Assembly (NCBI GenBank): GCA_001898225.1
Contig: MKTJ01000077.1
Location: forward strand, 117,256-181,255
Direction of reading: 5' to 3'
Source: Chloroflexi bacterium 54-19
GTDB taxonomy: Bacteria; Chloroflexota; Chloroflexia; Chloroheliales; Chloroheliaceae
Length of the DNA stretch: 64,000 nt
This document shows, piece by piece, positions 1 to 6,691 of the stretch. Below the pieces are notes generated by a model. It was not told the origin of the DNA and did not search any database. It was given only the letters and a program-made list of their open reading frames with translations. Position numbers and translations under genes: made by a program. Position 1 is the first letter of the stretch; each line of letters starts with the position of its first letter.

Positions 1-1
1 C

Positions 2-544
2 TATCGCGAAGTTATTATGTCGCCCCTCCTTACCGGCCTCCGCACTATTTACGATAACGACGAGGAAGCCAACAAACATCTTTCAACCTGGGAACTTTTC
101 GAAAAAGGCGTGCCTGGTGACGTTATCCAGGTTCGCATCGGGCCGGACTGGTACGAGGGTGTCCGGCGCAGCGATGGGTCGCGGGGCAACAATTACACGC
201 TGGTACCGCGCCTGGGCGACCCTAAAGCCCTGACCAACCCGACCCACACCCGGACCGAGGACCGCCTGGAAAATTACCTCTACACCCGTTACAAAGAGCT
301 GCGTTACGCCCGACTCAACATCAATATCCTGCGCAGCACCGCCCTGGATAAGGCCGGGGTCACCACCAAAAACGTCACACGAGCCACCCAGATTTTGCAG
401 AAAGCCCTCGATAAACTGCAAACCAAGGGCGTTATTACCGGTTACAACCCCCAACCCCTGCCGCTCCGGCCCAACGAAAGCTTTACCGTGGACCTCAACG
501 AGGCCGCTTTCTACCAGCGCCGTCGGGCCGAAGAAAAGAAATAA
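2..544 (+). CDS. possible replication initiator, C-terminal part (5' end outside window)
   Basis: The frame is open to the left edge of the window, so the gene probably begins upstream; an internal ATG at 17 would give 175 aa. I do not recognise a named family with certainty. The last ~90 residues are basic and look like a winged-helix DNA-binding region (helices around KNVTRATQILQKALDKLQ followed by TKGVITGY). The first iteron starts 13 bp after its stop codon, the usual arrangement for an iteron-plasmid initiator gene, and a second replication-type gene lies on the far side of the iterons. Initiator function is inferred mainly from position; it could be another DNA-binding protein of the replicon. 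Confidence 0.55.
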   Translation, partial: YREVIMSPLLTGLRTIYDNDEEANKHLSTWELFEKGVPGDVIQVRIGPDWYEGVRRSDGSRGNNYTLVPRLGDPKALTNPTHTRTEDRLENYLYTRYKELRYARLNINILRSTALDKAGVTTKNVTRATQILQKALDKLQTKGVITGYNPQPLPLRPNESFTVDLNEAAFYQRRRAEEKK

Positions 545-556
545 TCTTTACCGGTA

Positions 557-1064
557 GTGTGGTCTGCGGTAAATCAGTTAGATTTAATAAAAACAGATTT
601 ACCGCTGGACCCACTACATTTACCGCCAGCACCCACCCCCTGAGTCCTTTTTGCCCGCATTTACCCCTCTTTTTGAATCCGGGAATCCCAAACCGGGGCG
701 GTTTTCGCATGGAAAAACCAGAATTTACCGGGCGTGTGGTAAGTGGTAAAGATTTCGACTCGGCCTGTGGGCCTATGGTAAAGCCGCGTGTGGTAAGCGG
801 TAAAGATTATTTTAGAACTTTCATGCTTTCGTGTGGTCTCCGGTAAATTTCATGCTTAAAATTTACCGCTCTAATAGAGTCGTGTGGTAAGCGGTAAATC
901 ATGCATGTGGATAAATTTACCGATTCGTGTGGTATGCAGTAAATTCATGAAATTTTGGTGTGGTGAGCGGTAAATGGCGATATTTTTTAGCCTCAAAATG
1001 CTCATGGGGTCAGCGGTAAAGACATGTGTGCCATGCGGTAAAAACATGTGTGGTAAAGGGTAAA
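557..1064. repeat. iteron array of a plasmid-type replication origin
   Basis: About ten direct copies of a ~17-bp repeat with consensus GTGTGGTAAGCGGTAAA lie at 557, 734, 788, 831, 882, 927, 958, 1003, 1026 and 1048. Two degenerate copies in inverse orientation lie at 597-614 and 618-634. The GGTAAA end is the most conserved part. Start-to-start distances cluster near 22-23 and 43-45 bp (about two and four helical turns), as expected for initiator-protein binding sites. The array is flanked by two replication-type genes and contains a DnaA box. It is not a CRISPR: repeats are short and degenerate and spacers irregular. Confidence 0.85.
906..914 (-). promoter_or_regulatory. DnaA box inside the iteron array
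   Basis: The plus strand reads TGTGGATAA, so the minus strand is the perfect DnaA box TTATCCACA. It sits between the iterons at 882 and 927. Cooperation between a plasmid initiator and DnaA is well known for iteron origins. Confidence 0.65.
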
Positions 1065-1215
1065 CGATTCAGGCTGACTCTGGCGGTCTATAAAGTATTA
1101 ATAGAGAGTAGTGATATGTAAACTAGGGGCCACCCTTGCCCCACATTTTACCAGGGTTTACTATTAGGTTGGAAATACATGCGATTAAACCGAAGCCGCT
1201 CGTAAACTGGTAAAA
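1065..1215. other. AT-rich spacer between iterons and replication gene, candidate unwinding region
   Basis: This stretch includes an AT-rich run (ctataaagtattaataga) just beyond the last iteron, then iteron-like half sites (TTTACC at 1147-1152 and GGTAAA just before the next start codon). An AT-rich unwinding element next to iterons is typical, but no 13-mer repeats are obvious. The same stretch must hold the promoter of the downstream gene, possibly repressed by the initiator through the half sites. Confidence 0.4.
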
Positions 1216-2970
1216 ATGAAACAATGGCCTTCCGACAAAAAAGAATATGTTCCCGATAACACCGTGGGCGGCGAATTAACCTTTAGCGGTTTCAAAAATC
1301 TCAATTCGACCCCAATACCGGACGAGTTTTTCGATGTGCTGGCCGTACAGTTGAGCGAGGCCGAACTGCGGGTGCTGCTCTATATCATGCGCCGGACCTT
1401 TGGCTTTAAGAAAAAAGCCGATGCCATCTCGCTCAGCCAGTTGACCGGTGGTATCCGCAAACGGGATGGGAGCGTCCTCGACCACGGGACCGGCCTTTCC
1501 AAACCGGCAGTCCTAAAAGCGGTCAGCGGATTGCAAGCCAGGGGCATTATAACAATTGAAAAACGGACCGGTGAGGATGGCCGCAACGAAATAAATGTCT
1601 ACCAGTTACGCTTTGCCGACGAACCTACAACCCCATCCCAGCCCACTTTTTCAAGCCAGCAAAGTAACTCATCCGTTGACTACTCAACGATTGGACATAA
1701 TCAATACCTTTCTCCCGACCCCCGTTTTGTTTCTGCTCGCCCGGTTGCACCGGTAGCCGCCCGGTCAACCAACCCTGGCTTTTCCCCAGGATTTTCAGGC
1801 GAGCAGAGGCAGACCGGGGATTTTAACAGGACGCATCCCGAAAATTTTGGTGGGGAAACCGAAATTACGCCAGGGGTAAACCAGCTTTACCGGGAGGGTA
1901 AACCAACTTTACCAGGGTCTAAATCTCGACCTCAGGGTGGTAAACAAGCTTTACCAGGGGTGGTTAACCAAATTAACCGGGGTAGTCAAATTGAACCCGG
2001 AAAAGGGGTAAACCAAGTTTACCGACAACATGAGAGTCAACAAGATTCCAGTAAACAAACTACAGAAACACAAACTGTGTGGCGGGCAAGCGGTTCGTTA
2101 GCTTATCAGCCTTTGTTATTGGATGAACCGGTTGAGCCTCCCAGGGCAGCAGAAGAACTTTACATAAATCTTGAAGAGTTAGCCGGGGAAATGTACGGGC
2201 TGGGGCTTTCTCAAAAAGTGGTCCTCGACTATATCCAGGCTTACCCGGCAGAATATTTATGGGAAAAGGTCCGTCTGACCCACCAGCAGTTACAGGGGCA
2301 CCAGCCGACCGTCAAAAATACCGCCGGGTATTTGCGCCGCGCCATCACCGAGGATTACCGCTCCCAACCATCTCGGACCTCTAAAAACGCTCGGACTAAT
2401 CCTACCGGCTTTGCCGAACGGTTCCAGGGTACATTGGCTTACCTTAATAGAAACCGGCAGCCAGGTACCGAATGGCCCGGCCAGGAATATTTTGACTATT
2501 CTTCAGAGGAAGAAAACTATTCCGAGGAAGCCGCAACGTTATCTCCCATCTACCGGCAGGATTATGACGTTCCAACAGAGTTTGGGGAGTCGTCCTCACC
2601 GATACTGCCGGGTACCTCAACGGTTGGACGTGGGAAAGATAGCCACGCGGGTAGCGCTGAATTTAAGGGCGGTGGGAATTCTCAATCCCGGTCCGGCGAT
2701 TTTCTGTCTGCAGAAGAAGTCGCTACCGGTTTATGGGAGAAGATATACGAAGACCTGGAAGGACGTTTCCGGTTGGGTCAAAGCCTGGAACTGCTGCGGG
2801 GCGCTCTATTCTTTCTGCCTGGGCCGGACGATTGCGAAAACTTTGTAACCTTGCAACTAAGTTCGCCCTGGCAGGAACGGACCCTCGGCATGGCTGCCCG
2901 GAGCGCCATTACCCTGGCCGTCCGCCAGCGGTTAGGGCCGGGCTTCAAGGTAAATTTCTGCTCGGCCTAA
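1216..2970 (+). CDS. replication protein with phage-O-like N-terminal domain
   Basis: 584 aa. Residues ~15-125 resemble the N-terminal domain of phage replication protein O and replisome organisers: NSTPIPDEFFDVL, then a winged helix with SEAELRVLLYIMRRTFGFKKK and LSKPAVLKAVSGLQARGII. Such proteins bind the origin and load helicase. A long low-complexity linker (~140-300) contains Asn/Gln/Gly/Pro repeats encoded by the palindrome cluster listed separately. The last ~75 residues (LWEKIYEDLEGRFRLG to the end) are compact and vaguely like the DnaA N-terminal domain; that is only an impression. It starts at ATG 1216 without a clear Shine-Dalgarno and lies directly downstream of the iterons, so it is a good candidate for the initiator or helicase loader of this replicon. 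Confidence 0.75.
   Translation: MKQWPSDKKEYVPDNTVGGELTFSGFKNLNSTPIPDEFFDVLAVQLSEAELRVLLYIMRRTFGFKKKADAISLSQLTGGIRKRDGSVLDHGTGLSKPAVLKAVSGLQARGIITIEKRTGEDGRNEINVYQLRFADEPTTPSQPTFSSQQSNSSVDYSTIGHNQYLSPDPRFVSARPVAPVAARSTNPGFSPGFSGEQRQTGDFNRTHPENFGGETEITPGVNQLYREGKPTLPGSKSRPQGGKQALPGVVNQINRGSQIEPGKGVNQVYRQHESQQDSSKQTTETQTVWRASGSLAYQPLLLDEPVEPPRAAEELYINLEELAGEMYGLGLSQKVVLDYIQAYPAEYLWEKVRLTHQQLQGHQPTVKNTAGYLRRAITEDYRSQPSRTSKNARTNPTGFAERFQGTLAYLNRNRQPGTEWPGQEYFDYSSEEENYSEEAATLSPIYRQDYDVPTEFGESSSPILPGTSTVGRGKDSHAGSAEFKGGGNSQSRSGDFLSAEEVATGLWEKIYEDLEGRFRLGQSLELLRGALFFLPGPDDCENFVTLQLSSPWQERTLGMAARSAITLAVRQRLGPGFKVNFCSA
1875..2023. repeat. cluster of 17-bp palindromes inside the replication gene
   Basis: Five copies of GGTAAACCARSTTTACC-like palindromes lie at 1875-1891, 1897-1913, 1939-1955, 1962-1978 (GGTTAACC variant) and 2007-2023, with a weak sixth at 1981-1997. 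Their GGTAAA/TTTACC arms match the conserved end of the upstream iterons. The same DNA is read in different frames in different copies (GVNQLYR, VVNQINR and GVNQVYR versus GKPTLPG and GKQALPG), so conservation is at DNA rather than protein level. They may be initiator-binding or handcuffing/autoregulatory sites. Confidence 0.75.
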
Positions 2971-2976
2971 CAGTGG

Positions 2977-3780
2977 TTAATTGAGGGTGTTATTGGACTC
3001 GCCGCCCTCAATATCCTGGTTAAAATTCTTCAAAAAGGGCGTCTCGCTGGAACGGTCAATATCAAGGATAAGTTCCTCACCCAGGTAAGGTTTGGTTTCG
3101 TAGCGAGTCAGGGCCCTTAATTTGTCGAGGATAACGCGGGCCTGGAGCAAGCTGCTCTCTATAGTTGAGACATCATCGACCACTTTGGGATTATCGTTGA
3201 GGCGCAGCAGTTGAAGGGTAATAAGGGCGCTGGTGAGGGGCTGGCTCATTTCATGACATATCCCTGCGGCGGTGGTCATCATAGCTTCCATCTGAGACTT
3301 GCGTTTCTCGGCCTCGATTAGCTCCCCCTGGGTCGCTTCCAACCGGTTATAAGCTTCCTGCACATCTGTAAGGAGTCCAACCTTCTCATCATAGACTTCT
3401 TTGAGGCGACTGAGTGAGCGGACACGGGCCAGAAGTTCGGCCCGGTTGACCGGTTTTGCTAGGAAGTCGTCCGCGCCGGTTTGCAAACCCAGGATACGGG
3501 TCTGGCTGTCCGCGCTGGAAGTTATCATAATAATAGGAATGTAGGTTAAACTGGCGTTGGAGCGGATGCGCCGGATAACCTGGATACCGTCAACGCCGGG
3601 CATCATGAGGTCCAGCAAAATAAGGGAGGGTATAGTCCTGCCACTCTCAAGGATTTTCAGGGCATCTTCGCCATTGGTAAAGGTACGGGTGGTATAACCG
3701 CTGCTATTAAGGAAATGGGCCAGCAAGTCCGCAGTATCGGTGATGTCATCAATAATAAAAATAAGGTTCTTTTTTTCCAT
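2977..3780 (-). CDS. response regulator with C-terminal histidine phosphoacceptor region, no ATPase domain
   Basis: 267 aa. Residues 1-125 are a receiver domain with acidic pocket DD11-12, phosphoacceptor D57 (LILLDLMMPG), conserved T/S near 87-88 and K109 (LAKPVN). A coiled coil (~128-168) leads to an H-box-like motif ICHEMSQPLTS with H176, as in HisKA dimerisation domains. The protein ends ~90 residues later without the N, G1 and G2 boxes of a kinase ATPase domain. It may be a phosphorelay intermediate or a partner of a separate kinase. It converges on the replication gene with 6 bp between stops. Confidence 0.8.
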   Translation of the reverse strand: MEKKNLIFIIDDITDTADLLAHFLNSSGYTTRTFTNGEDALKILESGRTIPSLILLDLMMPGVDGIQVIRRIRSNASLTYIPIIMITSSADSQTRILGLQTGADDFLAKPVNRAELLARVRSLSRLKEVYDEKVGLLTDVQEAYNRLEATQGELIEAEKRKSQMEAMMTTAAGICHEMSQPLTSALITLQLLRLNDNPKVVDDVSTIESSLLQARVILDKLRALTRYETKPYLGEELILDIDRSSETPFLKNFNQDIEGGESNNTLN

Positions 3781-4161
3781 GATTTTGTGAAAGTGCTAAA
3801 CGCTAAATATAAAAATAAATAAGAAGTTAAGCCAAGCAGAAAGTTAACAGGTAATTAACGTTTATGTAAGCCTAATTATAACATACCCCACTTCATAATA
3901 ACTTCATAAAGTTGCGGTAATGCTAATATGTGGGCGTAAATCGGTCCTAAGGCTATTTTCAAACCCACCCCGGCGGTTATAATGAAGGGTAAGCCCACGG
4001 GCCAGGCTGAAACTTTCAAATATGGCTTTGCGTAAACATGATGCGTAGACCGGCGCAAAACCTGGAACGGTCGGCGTTCCAGGCCAGCTATAAACGGAAC
4101 GGCCAGGAAACAAAACTGGTGGTCGAAGCACTATTATTAAATTGAACAAACGAGGGTTGAA
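3781..4161. promoter_or_regulatory. divergent intergenic region with an extended -10 and a perfect hairpin
   Basis: On the minus strand an extended -10 (TGTTATAAT, complement 3875-3883) could drive the receiver-domain gene. At 4061-4083 a perfect 9-bp stem (CCTGGAACG / CGTTCCAGG) closes a GTCGG loop, about 80 bp before the next plus-strand start. No U-run follows, so it is not a standard terminator, and I do not recognise a riboswitch class. The rest is AT-rich with nothing identifiable. Confidence 0.4.
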
Positions 4162-5133
4162 ATGTTGAAAAGGTACAGTAGCCAGAATTTTCTGAAGATA
4201 AAAGTAGTGAGTATTGCCCTTTTGAGCATCATGGCTTTTATGGTGCTGCTGGTCGCGACTCCTTTGGCGCAAGCCGATACCGGCAACGACCTGGCAAAGG
4301 CGCTGTCGAACCAGAAATATTATGTCTCGGACGGAGTAAAGTCTAACAGTGGTTTTATGGGTAAAAACTCTTCCATCGAGAATGACCTTAAAAATGAAGT
4401 TAGCAAGCTGACAGGTAGCAAAGATACCCGGATTGCGGTTATAAGTAACGCCATTATCCCCAGCAACTATGGTACCGGGCTTTCCGGGGCTGAGAACTAT
4501 GGTAACTACCTTTTTAACAACATTCTGACTAACCCCCAACCGGCTGTCCTGATTATCGGGAACGCCGAGGCCAACGGCATTTCTATCATTAGTTCGAAGC
4601 TGACTGCTGCCGAGAAACAGACTATTATCAAGGACGCGGCTAACGTAGCCGTTTCGAAGAACTATACCGCCGGGATTGTCTACGCCGCCGACCAGGCTGC
4701 CGACAAAATTTCGGCCAACGCGACGGGTAGCCTTATCACGACTCTCGTCATAGTGGTAGTGGTAGTGCTGTTAATCGGTGGTGCGGTGGCATATGTTTTG
4801 ATTTCTACTAAAAACAACTGGACCAAAAAGGTCAAGGGTGTGGAGCAATTGGCCGACCAGGTCAGTACCCAGGTGCTTAAAGTCAGCGACGATGTAAACT
4901 TCTTACCCGACGCCGACAGGGCTAAAATGAACGCCGACTTTGGGGCGGCTACCCAGAACTTTAGCGAAGCCAACACTCGCTTGCGCGAACTTCAAAAGGT
5001 TTCGCCGGTTACGCTTCTTCTTAAAGGGCCTGAATTCCAGCGTAAACTGGATTTGACCGGGGCGCAGTTCCAGCAGGCGCAGCAAGGTTTGAACAGGGTT
5101 GAACAGCAAGTGCGTTCCTTGCCGGGTTTCTAG
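4162..5133 (+). CDS. secreted/membrane TPM-domain-like protein
   Basis: 323 aa. A signal-anchor or signal peptide covers ~14-39 (IALLSIMAFMVLLVATPLAQA). Residues ~45-190 look like a TPM fold (N-terminal helix, RIAVISNAIIP strand, PAVLIIGNAE strand). A Val/Ile-rich transmembrane segment at ~192-216 is followed by a ~105-residue cytosolic, probably helical tail. The next gene encodes a second protein of similar plan only ~30 bp downstream, so the two are probably one operon. TPM domains are known in membrane-protein quality-control factors; the role here is unknown. Start ATG follows an AACGAGGG-type ribosome site. Confidence 0.65.
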   Translation: MLKRYSSQNFLKIKVVSIALLSIMAFMVLLVATPLAQADTGNDLAKALSNQKYYVSDGVKSNSGFMGKNSSIENDLKNEVSKLTGSKDTRIAVISNAIIPSNYGTGLSGAENYGNYLFNNILTNPQPAVLIIGNAEANGISIISSKLTAAEKQTIIKDAANVAVSKNYTAGIVYAADQAADKISANATGSLITTLVIVVVVVLLIGGAVAYVLISTKNNWTKKVKGVEQLADQVSTQVLKVSDDVNFLPDADRAKMNADFGAATQNFSEANTRLRELQKVSPVTLLLKGPEFQRKLDLTGAQFQQAQQGLNRVEQQVRSLPGF

Positions 5134-5166
5134 TACGTACGGAATGTACGAAAGGAAAAATTGAGG

Positions 5167-6222
5167 ATGAGTTCCATTATTTCTAAAAAGCCCTCGGTAA
5201 TGAGGCTGGGGCTGCTTGTAGGGTCGTTGGTCCTCTTGTTCGGTCTGATTTTTGGGCTGGGCATGCAGACCAGTTTCGCCGGGACGGTCCAATTTAAGGA
5301 TGATGCCAATATTTTAAGCAGCAGCGACGAATCGAACCTGCAAAGCAGCGGTTCGTCCTTGCCCTTCAATGTCAGGATTTTTACGACCAATACCTATACT
5401 AGCGAAAGCTCTTTCAGGAGCGCCGTCAGTAGTAACGCACCGTCTCCCGGTATCATTTACGGGATTAGCTCGAACCTGAACAAAACTTTCGTGGTAGCCA
5501 ATAGTATAGGCGTCGATTCGTCCGAGGCTACCAGCATCGCCAATACCGCGAACAACTATTTCAAAAACCGGGATTTTGTTGGCGGCATCAACGCGATGTT
5601 TAACCAGACCCGCTCTTATGCTTCGAGCGGTTCCACCGGTTCTACCGGGACGACCAGTTCGTCTTCCCGAAGCAGCAGCGGAAGCGGCTTCCCCTTCCTG
5701 GGCTGTTTGATTGTCGGCATTATCGCGCTGGTAGCTATTAGCGTCTTTGGCGCAGGTCGGCGCCGGGCTATGAATAATAACCCCGGTTACGGCCCTGGTC
5801 CGGGCTATGGCCCCGGCTATAACGCCAACAATTACGGCCCCGGCTACGGTCCCGGTTATGGTCCGGGCTACGGTGGCGGTTACGGCTACGGCAACCAGGG
5901 TGGCGGCATGGGTCCGCTGGGTGGCGGTATCATCGGCGCGGGCTTGGGTGGTCTGGCCGGTTACGAACTGGGTAAGGAAGCCGGTCGCAACGAAGCAGGC
6001 AACAATAACGGCGGTTTCTTTGGCGGCAACTCCGGCGGTTCCGATTGGGGTAACAGTGGCGGCAATGTCTCCGGTAGCGGTGGCGCTGACTGGGGTGGCG
6101 GCGGCGGTTCCGATTGGGGCAGCAGCGGCAGCTTTGACGCCGGTGGCGGCGGCGATTGGGGCGGCGGCGGTGGCGGCGACTTCGGTGGAGGTGGTGGTGA
6201 CTCCGGCGGAAGTAGCTGGTAA
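5167..6222 (+). CDS. TPM-domain-like membrane protein with glycine-rich tail
   Basis: About 351 aa. N-terminal signal segment (~12-38), a TPM-like extracellular domain (FKDDANILSSSDESNLQS onward, to ~155), a transmembrane segment (FPFLGCLIVGIIALVAISVF) and a very long Gly/Tyr/Asn-rich region: PGYGPGYG repeats, then GGGG(S/D)WG repeats ending GGSSW. TPM/YgcG-like proteins often end in such Gly-rich tails. A Shine-Dalgarno AAAGGA at 5151 serves ATG 5167; TTG 5161 in the same frame is an alternative start. A terminator follows. Confidence 0.7.
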   Translation: MSSIISKKPSVMRLGLLVGSLVLLFGLIFGLGMQTSFAGTVQFKDDANILSSSDESNLQSSGSSLPFNVRIFTTNTYTSESSFRSAVSSNAPSPGIIYGISSNLNKTFVVANSIGVDSSEATSIANTANNYFKNRDFVGGINAMFNQTRSYASSGSTGSTGTTSSSSRSSSGSGFPFLGCLIVGIIALVAISVFGAGRRRAMNNNPGYGPGPGYGPGYNANNYGPGYGPGYGPGYGGGYGYGNQGGGMGPLGGGIIGAGLGGLAGYELGKEAGRNEAGNNNGGFFGGNSGGSDWGNSGGNVSGSGGADWGGGGGSDWGSSGSFDAGGGGDWGGGGGGDFGGGGGDSGGSSW

Positions 6223-6273
6223 AACCCTTATCTCAACGAAGTAAACGCTTCAAAGTAAATTCGTAATAGAACT

Positions 6274-6308
6274 AAAAAGGCTAATCGAAAGGTTGGCCTT
6301 TTTGTTTT
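6274..6308 (+). terminator. rho-independent terminator after the TPM pair
   Basis: AAAAAGGC, a short loop and GCCTTTTTGTTTT form a GC-core hairpin followed by a T-run, 50 bp after the preceding stop codon. Confidence 0.7.
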
Positions 6309-6691
6309 CCGGAACAGGTAGATTAAAATTAGGCTAGAGTTTCGCCAGAGCATAGTTTTTTATTAACTAGCCATAAAAGAAGCTCTGGTCTATTGGCGTA
6401 CAATATGCTATATTAAAACCAAGGTTTGCATTTAATTGCAGGAGACGAGAGGTTAGCAAAGTCGCTACCTGTATAAACGTAACTCCATCCCGGATGAAGC
6501 GTTGTAATAAAGTACATTAATTGCATCCTGGCTTTTCATTTTTAGGACTTTCGCTTGAAACATACTTTTTGAGTTACTCTTCGGTAATTTAAAGGCTATT
6601 ACATGCTCAAAGCGAAAGTCGTGATTTTGCTGGGACACCTCAAATTAAGCAAATACTTGTACCTTATTTTCGATGGAAGGCATAAAGTAGC
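6309..6691. other. long leader region upstream of the LCP gene
   Basis: Nearly 400 bp without a convincing ORF. It holds the first copy of a structured repeat (6544-6625, listed separately). The remainder is AT-rich; I see no recognisable riboswitch and no clean promoter. Confidence 0.4.
6544..6625 (+). repeat. ~80-bp hairpin-forming dispersed repeat, copy 1
   Basis: Begins AGGACTTTCGCTTGAAACA and ends CAAAGCGAAAGTCGTG. The outer arms ACTTTCGCTT and AAGCGAAAGT are complementary, enclosing a ~45-nt variable interior. A second copy with the same ends lies at 62175-62255. It lies in the leader of the LCP gene, on the same strand. Confidence 0.65.

Noticed and set aside
557..1064. Repeated units that might be read as a CRISPR array
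   Set aside because: Repeats are 17 bp, degenerate, in both orientations and irregularly spaced; no cas genes. They fit iterons.
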